A DNA stretch of 64,000 nt from Tetragonia tetragonoides (taxonomy: Eukaryota; Streptophyta; Magnoliopsida; Caryophyllales; Aizoaceae). The notes beneath the pieces are model-generated. The model saw only the letters and a list, made by a program, of their open reading frames with translations, searched no databases and was not told where the DNA came from. Position numbers and translations under genes: made by a program. Shown piece by piece: positions 32,602 to 44,146 of this stretch. Position 1 is the first letter of the stretch. The number at the start of each line of letters is the position of its first letter. The stretch is taken from positions 12,745,000 to 12,808,999 of the forward strand of contig CM076145.1 in the NCBI GenBank assembly GCA_038025085.1, given 5' to 3'.

Positions 32602-33841
32602 TGTAGACACCCTAATGTGTCCCCCCCCCCTTTTCAATGCCCAATGATGATAACCTATAATGAACATAATGAATTGAATGTCAATGCTCGAAATACTTGT
32701 GCTTATTTGTGTCCCATTATCCACATTTATTCCGGACCCTTAAAATTTTCATACCATAAAATAGCCCTTTCCATAATATTTCCAACGCCATCTCATTTGT
32801 CCCAAACGGATATCGGAGTCAAAAGTTGTGATTTAGTGAAGTTAAGGGCTAAAAACGATGTTCTCATACTCGCATATCATGGTTCATGTCATATTTTTAG
32901 CCATTAAATGACTAATTAGAGTATAATCCCACTAGACTTGTTCCCCTTTGATTTATCTTTCCAATTATGTATTATGGGCCAAAATCCCATTAGAAACGAA
33001 GGAGATACGATCCGATGATTCACCTCTCTAGTGTTTCGGCCATAACTTGTAGGATACTTGTGCTATATGAGCCCACAATGTGTCAAAAGAAATCAATTTG
33101 AACAAGGAATCCAGCGCACCAAACATCAGACCAATCGGAGGTCAAACGAGCCATCAAGCGGCATTTTCTTGGGTACGGAGACCATGAAATGGGCCACCGG
33201 CCCCAAGGGCGTACCACTGAGCCCCAGCGGTGTCACGCGGCATTGTCGAGACCGCTGGAGCCCCAGCGACACTCCGCGGGGCCACTAGGCACCAATTTTG
33301 GCCCGGGAACCCAAATTTCCTATTTTCTCCAGTCTATTCCCTATAAATACCCCTCTAAACTCCGTTTTTTGCAAGGAGAACTCATTATTACGGGATTCAA
33401 CTTAAAAAAAAACCCTAATCTCTCTCTCTCTGCCCTCTCTTCCATTCAACTCTAGTCACCTCAATCAAACCCATCTTCAAACCCTAATAAAGAACAAGTC
33501 TCATCCCAAGATCAAGTCCAATATCAATAGCCATTGACATTCAATTCTGGTACAATCAAGGTTCAACCTGAGGGCTCATATTTTCAACTCTTAAATCTAC
33601 TTTCAAAGCATGTTTTATTTATATTATGGTCATGGTTGATATTCTTGGCATGTTTTAACTGTGTTATTTAGTTCATCATATGTAGATTGTTTTTATTTAT
33701 TGTTTTCATGATTATCATGCATAGGTTAGTCTAATTATTATCCTTACATGATTTTCATACTTTTTAGTTTATTTTTTTAGTTTTCTTATATTTTATCATG
33801 TTTATTGTAAATATCATATTTTGCATGTTTTCCATGATTAG
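32602..33841 (+). mobile_element. RT-D 5' LTR, first part
   Basis: Begins TGTAGACACCCTAATGTGTCC right after RT-C integrase; the putative TSD copy is GTTCT (32597-32601), its partner lies outside the window or is lost. It aligns with the 3' LTR at 62498-63168. Contains a C-run, GC-rich CCCCAGCGG-type repeats (33190-33290) and a TATA box. It is cut at 33841 by RT-E and continues from 49248. I could not locate its end or primer-binding site. Confidence 0.85.
33342..33349 (+). promoter_or_regulatory. TATA box of the RT-D LTR
   Basis: TATAAATA in CCCTATAAATACCCC followed by a CT-rich leader (CTCTCTCTCTGCCC near 33420). Classic plant LTR promoter layout. Confidence 0.65.
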
Positions 33842-35070
33842 TGTAAGGACCCAGGATTTTCGTCCAATCCAACGTTATTGGTTTCCACGGAGTATGTCCT
33901 TGTAGAAAATTTGTAAGCTGCGAGTTTAGATAAGTTCAAGGGATCATCGAGTTAGAAAAGCTTTTGTAAAGACTTGAATTGAATAAAAACATGAAAGAGG
34001 TCACGAATCTGCTATCGGCATTTTATCGAAGGGACAACCCAATAACGCGATAAGTGAACTGATCATACTTTTTAGAAAGACTCCCGCTCATATAGAACAT
34101 ATGAGTACCCAAGAATAAAGGGTTTGGGGGCGAAGGTACGAGGTGGGAAGGTGTTAGGCACCCAACTCGCCTGTATTATGACGCCTTCTACTAACTCAAG
34201 TTTGCTTAATAATTTAAAGACATGATTCCCACACAAACCGGATTAACAACCTAGATTTAGACTAATAATTGGTTCATCACAAGCATCACAACATTTATCA
34301 ATGACCCTTATTTAGACATGCATTCGGTTTGACACATTGGGCAGCACAACGGCTATACAGACAATATTTAGGAAGCAATAAAAACGTTATTCTGGCATGA
34401 TATCTACATTATGAATACTAGAAAATAAAAAATTAGGCAATTAATTTAATTTGAGCCCTCATGAGTTAGTACCTGAACTGTAGGCTATATTTGACAAAAA
34501 TAGTAAAAGACAAGATCTTATGTTTGAAAGAAAGAGGGGGAAGCTCAAAATCAATACTACTGAGAATAGAGGTTGTCAACTGTAGACTGTGTGTTTTGGG
34601 CTGAGGGAGGAGGGCCGTATTTATAGGCGTGGAGAAGTAGGGTTGGACGGCTGAAAAGGAGCCGAAAATCAAATTGGGCTTGAAAAAACAGTCGGGCCAG
34701 AAGCCACCCGCTGACGGCTGTCAGGTGCCAGCTGGATGTCGTCATAATGACGACATCCAGTCTTTTTTTTTCGGAGGAATTTTAGTATTCCGAAAAATAC
34801 GAAAAGACTGTTTTACCCTTGGACGGTAAAAGACGGTTCTACCCCTGAATCGCAACTTGGCGACCGGGAGTCTGAAATGGGCATGAGAGGTGTCGTTGTA
34901 AAGCTCTTGAATGGGGCTTTTAAATGGGGTTGGAATAAAGGAGTGTTTGGAGGAAAACCTGAGACCTTATCTTAACTATTAAAGCAAAAATAGCATGCAA
35001 GTTTATAAATTACTCCTTTCATCATTGGGCTTTTGCGGAGAAATCTGAAGGCGCTTTTTTGGCGTCTACA
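33842..35070 (-). repeat. RT-E 3' LTR (1,229 bp)
   Basis: Plus-strand text starts TGTAAGGACCCAGGATTTTC and ends TTTGGCGTCTACA. Aligns to 47985-49247 but lacks a ~64 bp GC-rich block present there at about 48850-48915. Minus-strand TATAAATA at 34619-34626 is intact. Confidence 0.93.
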
Positions 35071-35084
35071 GAATCCCCCACTTT
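35071..35084 (-). other. RT-E polypurine tract
   Basis: Minus-strand AAAGTGGGGGATTC stands right before the LTR start TGTAGACG. The same motif (AAAGTGGGGGCTTC) precedes the RT-D 3' LTR at 62484-62497, linking the two as relatives. Confidence 0.85.
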
Positions 35085-35707
35085 GATCGAGCTTGTGTAA
35101 AGGCTAAGATCAAAGTATTCCGAAGGCGACATGCAAGATGCTGATGTGCACACGGTGTGTGAGAGTGTACAATATGTATGCATATGAAGACAAACCTGAG
35201 TTGGGACATGCTCGTAGCATGCTAAGATTTCATCTCTGTGAACGCAAGAAAAATAAAGGTTATAGTAGCAGGATAGAACACCGCTCGAAGATGGTCTAAA
35301 TGTCTGCTGGGGACCTGTATTCAGAGTGAATGAAAAAGATAGTAATACTTTGAGAATGATCAACGTGGAGTGCTTCGACAAACAGTGACTAAACACCACT
35401 CGGCGGGTGTCAAGATTCTGTCCCTGTACGAGAAACTAAAAAGTCAACGAGACAGCGCTATTAAAAATAACGGCTGTAAATGGGAACTAACGTGAGAGTG
35501 AATAGTATAAATGCTTTATCGAGCAAACAGTGACTAAAACACCACTCGGCGGATGCCGAAGATTCCTTCCCTGCACAAGAAACGAAAAGGTCGACGAGAC
35601 AGCGCTTATCAAGACGGCTGTAAAATGGTTAAAACATATGAACAGTTTAAATGCAATAGCTTAAGCAATCATTGACTGAAACATATAAAAAATAAATGGA
35701 CAGTATA

Positions 35708-38458
35708 TGTAATACCCCGAGTAATTATCATATTTTCATAATTTAGTTTTATGTTTTGTTAAATAAAACTATTTCCTTTTTAAAGTTGGGTGGTGATTAA
35801 ATTAGCTAGTATGTAAATGTGGACTTGTATTGCTAATTGGGTTTTCCTTAGAACTGACTTCACTAGCCTCCACCGCCTTTCTTTCCTTTTATGTTGATCA
35901 GTATAGAACCCCCACCAATTTTCTCTCTCACGCTCAAACCCTCAGTCCAATTGCTCTGCCTCTAAAGCCCACGACACCACCATCACCATGACTCTCTTTC
36001 ACGTCTCACCACCATCTACTTCACTTCTCTCCCTCTCTTAAAGCTTTACTGCTGGTGTTGCTAGTTTGCTGGTGAAGGTCGAAGTTTTCTCTCCTCTCAG
36101 TTCTGCATCACGCGAGGCTTTCTCTGTCCTCTGTTCTGTTTTTGCGTGTTGCTGTTGCTGTTGTGTGCCATGGATTCCGGTGAGTCAAGCACCCAAACGC
36201 CACCTAGACGCCACCAAAGTCGATGCCTAGTTCGTCCTTTTAGTTGGTTTGTGTCCAGAAACCCTAAGCCCTAAATTGATTTGGGTATTTAGTGACTAAA
36301 TTCTGAATTGGGTTTTAATTTATCTATTTTGTTTATATGCATATATGATGGATGTTTGAGGATTGAATTGGAGTATTTATGGTGCGTAATTGCTTTCGGT
36401 GGTTCGATTAGAGGTAACTTATATCTATTTCGTACGGTTCGGTTTTAGATTCATTTTGAGTATACTATGTATATGAGTAATTGGATTGATTTGATATGAA
36501 ATTACGGTATAGTAGTAATTTGTGTAAATTCAGCTAGTAGTATAGTAGATACAAATGTTAAGCGTGAGTATGTAAGTTAGTCTTGTTTAATGACCTGGAA
36601 ACACCTATCTGTTGTTGATAGGTAGGTTATCTACGTGCTTAGTATGCTTAGGAGGAAGAAAACAAATTGTTGGCTATTAGTTAAAGTATCTGAAATCTGA
36701 ATACATGCTGTCCGGAGTACTATATATAGTTGGATTAGAGTATCTGGAATCTAAATACATGCTTCCTAGAATACTATAGTTGGTGTATGGAAAGATATAA
36801 GTTTAGGTGATGATAAGGTGTGAGCAAATATGTTGTTCTTTTCTTAGTTTTATTTGCATCTTAAACCTAATAGTAAAGTGTGAACATAATAGTTATTACT
36901 TGAATTGAGTGCTTATTTACGCAAGCAAAGAGAGAACGTGAGCTATTATAATTCTTGTAGATGTACTAACATGATAGTTATTGTCTGAATTGCATGAAGT
37001 CGTGTGAGTAAACAAATGGTTGCTATTTAGTTATCTTTTATTGAGATTTGCCTTGCTGGGATGTAGTAGATTATAACAAATGATTGAGGATGGCGAGTTA
37101 TCGTCCTATGATGTGTATTTATACAAGTTATATGTAAATGAGAATGATCATGTTAAGACTCTAGTTTACAAGTTAAAGTGTGTAGGTTTGCTATGAGGTA
37201 TTAGACCAATTGTTTACATGCTTGAGCTATCCCTGAAAGTTGTGATGTGCAAGTCAGTAAAGAAGGGAATCAAGAAGAAAGAAAATGAATGAGGATGATC
37301 TCCTATGCTACCAGTTATGAATGTTATGAGTAAGTATATGACGTATTGTGCAAACATCATAAGAGATAAAGGAAAGAAAATGTTAAGTAAAAGTTACTAA
37401 CCATTTAAAGTGAAAGATGGCACTTGGGCAGTTTGGGAGCCTTTGGGTAACAAATATGAGTTACGCGAGACGTCCCATATATATGTGTATTGAACTGGGA
37501 CCCCAGATGTGTCCTAGCCCCCAGATGTGGCTATTGACCCCCAGATGTGGTCAAGTGACCCCCAGATGTGGTCAAAAGTTATAAAGAGCCCCCAGATATG
37601 GCTAAGCGACCCCCAGATGTGGTCGGATGATTTTAAATGCCCCCAGATGTGGCAACCCTAGGATTCTAACCTCCCCTGTGCCAAGTTAAAAGTGTGAAGC
37701 TACCAAACTAAAGTTAAAGAAGAACTGTTGAATTGAACAATTAATCTAACAAGAGTATAAGACACGAGAAAGATGGAAATGACAAGCTATTTATGTTTTC
37801 TGGGTGGTTCTTGTTGTTGCTTTCTTTAGTGTGAATGTCGTTACTTAGATAAAGCATATAGATTAGAACTATTAGTTGTTTATGTAATGATTTACAGTTT
37901 AGGTAGGATTCATGAGATTGTTTTATGTGAGTTATGCATATACGTGTATATCTTGAATTGAATTTAAGATGGTCTTTACGTGATTAATGTGAGTTACTCA
38001 GTTCACGCTGACCCGTTTTCGGGCTGTCACCCACGATGTGAATCGTGTATTTTCCTGGTGACAGATTATTCGTATGCAGGTTATTTTGTGGTGAGGACGC
38101 TCCAGATAGTAGCCGAATAGAGTCTTGGCAAGAAGAGCTTGCTTTTAGATTTAAATTATATTTCTAGCTTACTGATTAAATGTAATAAATAGACCATTAT
38201 AGTAATTCACAAAATTATTATTAGAAGTCAGTTGAAGAGCCTTACACTCATTCTATGAGTGAGTGTGGCGGTAGCACCCGGATTTTATTAGAGTTTTCCG
38301 CTGGGTTGATTGGATTTTGTTTTAATATTCTGTTTAAGCAGGTTTTGTAAAGTCGATAACTTGGGATGCCTATTTACAAAGGGTACTCTGCCGAAATTTT
38401 GGCATGACTTTTATCTATTCTTTATTTATTTTTTTAGTAGAAAATTCGGGGTGTTACA
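35708..38458. mobile_element. X1: 2,751 bp solo-LTR-like element
   Basis: Starts TGTAATACCCCG and ends CGGGGTGTTACA, near-perfect inverted termini, with a 5-bp TSD GTATA (35703-35707 and 38459-38463). It is homologous along its length to X2 (57879-60777). No primer site, polypurine tract or protein domain is visible, so the best reading is a solo LTR of a long-LTR retrotransposon; a short non-autonomous element with fused ends is the alternative. It has a CT-rich leader-like zone (35870-36130), an ATG-GTGAG splice-like spot near 36170 and a CCCCAGATGTGG array. Confidence 0.88.
37500..37665. repeat. CCCCAGATGTGG short-repeat cluster in X1
   Basis: Seven to eight copies of (C)CCCCAGATGTGG spaced by 10-30 bp of variable sequence. 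X2 holds the equivalent cluster at 59940-60075 with CCCAGTTGTGG. The whole motif has shifted in step between copies, which suggests local homogenisation. Confidence 0.88.
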
Positions 38459-39056
38459 GTATAACTGCAACAATTTAAGCAATCATTGACTGACACATAA
38501 TTAGTAACCGCGCGGAAGAACAGTTTAACCGCAATAGCTTAAGCGATCATTTACTGACCCAAAATTTGTGATCTCGCAGGAGGACAGTTTAACCGCAATA
38601 GCTTAAGCGACCATTGACTGACCCAGAATTTGGGATATTTGGTAAGGTCGATAGACTTTCCGGGCATAAAATAATTTTGGCACTCTGGGTGGTGAGAGTC
38701 GTCGCTGCATGTATCAGAGTTTTAGTATTTTGGACCTACAAAGTATAATTGGGTTAATTTTACCTGAAAGTAGTTGGTACCGTAAAATGGGCTAACTGTC
38801 GAATTTGAATTTGAGTGCCAAAGGGACTCGCTCCCGGGCGCTTGGTACTGATATTCGCCGCGAACGAATTGGAATAACGAACTCTGGACCGGAAAATGAT
38901 CGTGGGACTCCCTCCCGCGCTGGGCCTCAGGTGAAGGCCGCTAGCGGCGCTGAGCTTGAGCCGAATAAAAAGTGCTTCAGCGCTGTTTTTTTCTTTTCCG
39001 CGTGCCATTCTTCTTCTTCGCCGAGCCTATTGTCGAGAGCATTGTCGAATGCCACC

Positions 39057-42014
39057 ATGGTTGAGTGCTCCACTTTGCTTGAGGTAAGTCAATTCTTGAC
39101 CAAATTCTTCGGTTTTTGTTTTGAACTTGCTTATTTTTCCGCCTAGTTGCTGAATTCTGTGTTGCATTGTTGAATGGGTGCTTGTTTCTTGCGAATCTGA
39201 AACTTTTAATTTCCCACTTGTAGAGAGAGAAAGCTTCATTGTACTCCCATGGCTCTCGCAGACAAAGGAAAACGTCCCATGGGTGAGGGGGAGGATGACC
39301 GGGACCTCTTCCGTACTGGGCTTCCCTCTACTAGGACACCTCGGACCCATCGTTCGGATGGAGCTCGACTGTATCAGGACTCATTTATTTGACTGGACTG
39401 GCGCTCGACTGGGGTTTGGAATCGTAGTATCTTACTACCGGAGAGGCAGAGTGATCTGTCTAACCCTGAGTTGTTATGTATTCTGACTTTTTTTTTTTTT
39501 GTTCAGCATATATATATTTTTTGAGCTGAAAACTTGAACTGTTAGTGCTTCGGCACACGAACAAATTGGGAATTGTACTGGATTGGTGGTTAGCTGTATA
39601 TAATCTGTATGGAACTATTTTAGCTGTATTTGTAGTATGTGGGGTGTTGAGAAAAATTTGTTTGTTGGCTAGGGTGTTGGCATTTTGTTGCATGCTAATG
39701 GGTCTACCTCCCATTGGGCTATGATGTTGGAGACTTTTTCAGTGGGGGTGAGGAACTTGGTATTGGGCTCGGGTTTTGACCATTTCCTGACTGTTATCCC
39801 TGCTTGTAACTTTGGGGATTCTAGGATTATCGCTAGGGGGCTATTGGAGAGGTTCTGGGATTCCACGAACACTTTTCATATGCCTGTAGGAGAGATGTTA
39901 CCCACCCCTTATCAGTTCGCCGTGTTGACGGGTCTATCCTTTAGAGGGCGTCGTATTCAGTACGACGCGGGTTACTGGCAACAGAGTGACAGGTTACTCG
40001 AGCTTTATGGGCCTGTGTCTGCCCATTTTGATAATGATCGGGTTTCTTTGGTGCGATTATGGGCGGCTTTGGCGGAGCAGGGGCTTAATGAGGAGCAGAG
40101 AGCCCGTATTTTCCTGGCTTGCTTGTTGGGGTCGACCATTTTTGCTCCGAAGAAGAGTGTATGTCAAGTCGGTTTCTTGACATGTTTAGATGATTTGACC
40201 AAGGTCCATGAGTTCAACTTCGGTGCTTCTGCCTATACTTCCTTGGTGAGATGGTGTCGTCGGGCTTGCACGCCTAAGACGACGAGTAAGAGGGCGTCTA
40301 TCTCGGACCCGTGGAGGATACTGGAGGTAGGCCCATCTGTTCCTTCTTTTTTTTCTTTGCCCATGTATGCTTTTGGACTTGGAGCTTACTTTCTTGCTTG
40401 TATGGCAGCTGTGGTTCTTTGAGTATTTTCTGGCCTTTGGTCCTCACCGTCCTGGTTTGAGGATGTTCCAACTAGGTTCAAGGTGGATTGGTAGGGATAA
40501 CCACTCGTTTACCTCTCTGGAGCATTTTCGGGCTACTTTTGAGAGTCACGCCGCATCTAAGGTATAGTTTTGTGTGACTTGTGCATATATTCTTTTTGGT
40601 CCATTTGGTATGAATGAACTTTTGAACTGGTAACCTGCAGGTGTCATGGTCCGCTTTTGATGGTATTCCTAGGGTTCCACCCCATATCACCATGGAGACT
40701 TTTAGGGTGTCCTCCTTAAGGGTGGTCTTCGCAGGGCCATTCGGCTTTGTGTGGTACTTGGGGGATCATTTGACCCGGCTGATTTATCCTACTTTTGGTA
40801 GTCATCTGGTTCCAGAGGATCCTCCTTTGACCATGTTCTATGTACGCGGTCTGAGCGTGCGAGACTTGGGGGTCGTGGCTCGTGGTATGGTGGCCACGGA
40901 GTTTCTGATGCCGGAGGTTGTTGGCTTGGACCGCACGGCCGTGTACCTGGCTTACTGCTTGGATCGTTGATGCCGAACCTCACTTTTGAGGCAAGAAATT
41001 TATCTGCATCGTTTTAGCTATATGTGTGACATACTGACTTCTTGTGTATCGCAGGCGATAATCTAGCTCCTCAGGGTCCCAGGAGGTCCCATTCTAGAGT
41101 TCCTCGGGGTCAGCCCCCAAGCGTGGCCTTGCCCACTAATGACGTGAGGTATATTGGAGAGAGCGGGGGACGCATAGTAGAGGAGTTCCCTCTACATATG
41201 GCTGATGGAGAGGTTGTGGAGGGCTTGCCTTTGCCTGATGGTTGTATGGGGGTAAGTTCCTTTTTATCCCTTCTTGTGTTTTGTGTTTGCCTTTGGGTGC
41301 TGACTCTATCTCTTGTGTTTGTGTTTTTGTAGCTGAACCGGGAGCAGACCTCTCAAATCTTCAAGCTCATTCACCTGTTGAAGAAAGGCTATGGCCGGGT
41401 GATGGGCAAAGGGAAAAGTTCTCGGTCTAAGACTGTTGATGTAAGTAGACTTTCATCCTTTGTTTTGCTAAGTGAAGTGCTTAACTTAACATCTCGATCT
41501 TGTTTGTTTGCAAATGTCTCAGTCTTCGTCTTCGGTGGGACCTCGACATTCTTCTGCTGCGAGGGCCTCTTCGGCGAGCAGACCGTTTATTGCTCGTTCA
41601 CCTCCCATAGCTGTGACCAGGCCTCCTGTTTATGAGGCGCCCGGACCATCTGTGCCGTACATTCCTGAGATGTTCTCCCCTGCGGGTTTCCAGCCTTCAC
41701 TTGATAGCAGGCCTATTGTTACCCCCACGGCTGGAGGTTGGGCGAACGCCTCTGGATGGGATATGCCTCATACTGGGCCTTCGTATCAGGATGTGGCTAT
41801 GGACTTTGCTAGTAGAGCCACAGAGAGCCTCTTCGGAGCGGGGTTTTCGGCAGGTACCCCTATGCGTGCACCAGCATATGATAGGCGGGACATGAGGCCT
41901 GACAACAGCAGGCCCATTTATAGCTCTTCTCTTCATTATTCGACTGGGAACTATGGTCAGGGGTCGTCCGTTGATGATGAGGATGACAACAATGGTGATG
42001 ACAACTCTGGTTGA
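39057..42014 (+). pseudogene. Antisense multi-exon plant mobile domain (PMD/MAIN-like) gene in RT-E
   Basis: Plus-strand gene with canonical GT...AG introns. Exons: possible leader exon 39057-39083; ~39224-39467 (frame from ATG 39249, RDLFRTGLPSTRTPRTHRSD); 39673-40326; 40409-40561; 40641 to ~40967; 41055-41251; 41333-41440; 41523-42014. The 654, 153 and 108 bp exons are exact codon multiples. The PMD (PF10536) is plain: FHMPVGEMLPTPYQFAVLTGL, then YWQQSDRLLELYG, an LWFFEYFLAFGPHRPG exon and FGFVWYLGDHLTRL. The C-terminus is Ser/Pro-rich with an acidic DDEDDNNGDD tail. Lesions: TGA at 39390-39392, TGA at 40968 or a lost donor. The PMD family includes MAIN/MAIL1, nuclear proteins of silencing and genome stability; extra PMD ORFs are known from plant Tat elements and MULEs. 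Function here is unproven. Confidence 0.85.
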
Positions 42015-42550
42015 TTGGTGTTGGATCTCTTTGTAGACATTGACCTTGAGATTTGGAACTCCTGTTTTTATACATTTTTATGATATGTATATGCTATGAT
42101 GACTCAATTATGTCCGTCTGATCTCTAAGTATGCAATGTGTTATGCAGTAGGAAAAAGCCACAATTTAGGGAATAAAATAAAGAAAAAGGTAAAAATTGC
42201 AAGAAAAACAAAAAATTACACATATTATACCCCCTTAAAAAAATGAAAATAATAATAAAAAAAAAGAAAATGGAAAAGATAAAACTAAGCGAGTCTCGGG
42301 CTTTGTAACTCAGCCGTGTGCATCAATCGGGGCTTAAATCGAGCTGACTGGACCAAGTGGGTGGGCCGGAGCGAGAGGAAAAAAGCAGTCTAGGACAGGG
42401 TCAGGGCCGCTGACAGCTCTGGTTGGGGCTTTTTCGTGGTTTCTGACCTCTTTTGGCCCGTATTTTTGCCTATAAATAGGTTTGACGGGATGCTTGATGT
42501 TGTATCACTTTCAGACTTTTAGCTCTCTCAAATTTCCCAAATCCTCTACC
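42015..42550 (+). promoter_or_regulatory. Intergenic stretch between the two antisense genes
   Basis: Holds the 3' UTR of the PMD gene with an AATAAA signal at 42172-42177, a very A-rich run (42170-42290) and then the promoter of the next ORF: a GC-rich patch near 42360-42425 (GGGCCGCTGACAGCTC, similar to the RT-E LTR) and a TATA box, TATAAATA, at 42471-42478, 73 bp before the ATG at 42551. Confidence 0.65.
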
Positions 42551-43854
42551 ATGGTGAAAGCCTTTGAAAACCTGTTCGATGCTTGGTGCAAAAATCTGAC
42601 CATTAAAGAAAAACTTCAACTGGCTCCGTTCCATGTCTCTACCTTTCTGACTTTGAGACCAACCAAAATATTATGGCCCCTTCTTCGATCTGCTTTGAAT
42701 TATTTGGACCCCGATTTGCATGTCTTTCGCTTTGGTAACTCTGAATTATGCCCTTTAGTTGAAGAATTTGCTGCGATCACCAACATGCCTGATGTTCTTC
42801 CTCCAACTGTGCCGTACTTGAGAGATGGTTTTAGTACTCAGTATAGGAAATCCCTAGGCTTGTCATCTGCAGAAGCCAAAAGCATGGTTCTTGGTGTCGA
42901 TGTGGACTTGGTTCAACTCTGTGAAAAATTTGATATTTCTTCTAACAAAAGTGCAATATTTAGGCGTTTTCGTCGGCAAGCTTTTGTACTTTGCCTGTTA
43001 AACCGCCCATTGTTCGCTAATGCAGAATCGCCTAACTTGGGTAGAGCCTCGTTGTTAATCAAATGGTTGAAGGGCATTCTCCTTTGCATCTGGTTGTAGG
43101 GGAAACAATATTGGGCTTGACAGGTTGAAAATCTCTCCTCACGAAGGTTTTTCTGGCAGCCCCCTGCTGCTTCAAATTTCGTTATGTGAGCATCTGAGGA
43201 TAATAGAGTCACCAGAGAATATGATAGCTCATGTCCCTCGAGCCTGGTCGAAGAAAACTTATACTGCGGCTAGCTTCTTGGTTAGGAAGAGGCTATATTC
43301 CGAAAAGTCCCTTACTTGCAGGACCTGTTATCCGTTGGCATGTGTCCTGGTGGAGCTTGACTTCCTTAGTGGCTTGTGACAATTTGGTTCCTCATACTAC
43401 CATATCGGGTCTGTAAAGGACTACTTCCTTCTTCCCCTCTAGGGTCATGAGGCAATACGGGTTGAAGCAGGTTATCCCTCGTCAGGAGACTACGAGACCA
43501 ACTACGTAGCTTTGATCACTGAATTTGCTGCGGATTGGGGAAAGTATTAGCGTAGCCGGGACCGCTGGACTACACCTTGGGTTATTGCCCCAACTCAAGT
43601 TTCTGAGACCTACTTTAATTGGCTTTCCTGCAGTGATGGAGAAGCGAGACGAGCGCTTCGTCATGAGTAGTGGGACCAACTAAAGCCTAAGTATGACTCA
43701 AGAACAGGAAGCAAGAAAAGAAAGGAAGGGCCTCAGGTGGGAGGCTATCATGTACTGAAAAGAGTCAAGCCCCCAGCTTAAGGAAGCGATCACAGGGTCT
43801 TTCAAAGAAGAACCCTTCGACGAAGCCTTCTAAAGGGAAGAAGGATTGAAGTAG
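42551..43854 (+). pseudogene. Second antisense ORF in RT-E: PMD-superfamily / DUF7745-like protein
   Basis: The ATG at 42551 has an A at -3 and opens 182 codons to 43099. The N-terminal half resembles plant DUF7745/aminotransferase-like proteins, relatives of PMD: FDAWCKNLTIKEKLQL, LHVFRFGNSELCPLVEEFAA, then an FRRFRRQAFVLCLLNR block. A one-base shift near 43075 leads to a continuing frame (43100-43378), and a second shift near 43360 to more coding-like sequence ending near 43854, with further stops. An AATAAA at 43991-43996 is a likely poly(A) signal. Single exon as far as I see. The family name is a recognition call and should be checked. Confidence 0.65.
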
Positions 43855-44146
43855 TTTTCTCAGAAAGCAAGTCTAGTTTTAAAAAAAAAAGTAATAAGAA
43901 TTTGTTTAGCTTAAACCCTCGTAGTTGCACTTTTTTTTTTGTAACCTTAGTAAGTTAATTTTTGCAATGTAAGCTTATTCGTTCAATTTGAATAAAGATT
44001 ACCCCTTTTTGATTGAGTTGAGTGGAATTTTGGATTGATTTTGGCCGGCCCCTTAAAAGAGTTACCTACCTATCCAGTGTGGAATCAAGCCAGCGTAGTT
44101 CGTTCAACTTGTGTACGTCTTTTTTTTATTTTTTTTTTTTTTTAGA
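43855..44146. other. Spacer between antisense gene 2 and RT-E integrase
   Basis: Contains A-runs, T-runs (T12-T17 near 44118-44143) and the poly(A) signal noted for the neighbour. It is the convergent 3' boundary of the sense pol and the antisense gene. No coding potential. Confidence 0.6.

Larger units (their letters stand above)
35085..39056 (-). repeat. RT-E 3' non-coding region with diverged tandem repeats (holds X1)
   Basis: Outside X1 (35708-38458), it carries degenerate direct repeats: a CAGTGACTAAA(A)CACCACTCGGCGG block near 35380 and 35525, with CGAGACAGCGCT near 35448 and 35598, and an ACAGTTTAACCGCAATAGC / TTAAGCGA(T/C)CATT block near 35650, 38465, 38520 and 38585. Repeats in this place are common in Tat/Ogre elements. 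From ~38700 it becomes the likely promoter of the antisense PMD gene, with a GCCGCTAGCGGC palindrome at 38937-38948 shared with the 5' LTR. Confidence 0.75.

Noticed and set aside
35708..38458. Foldback or MITE DNA transposon based on inverted ends
   Set aside because: Inverted match is limited to ~12 bp, ends are TG...CA and the TSD is 5 bp, which fits LTR integration better.
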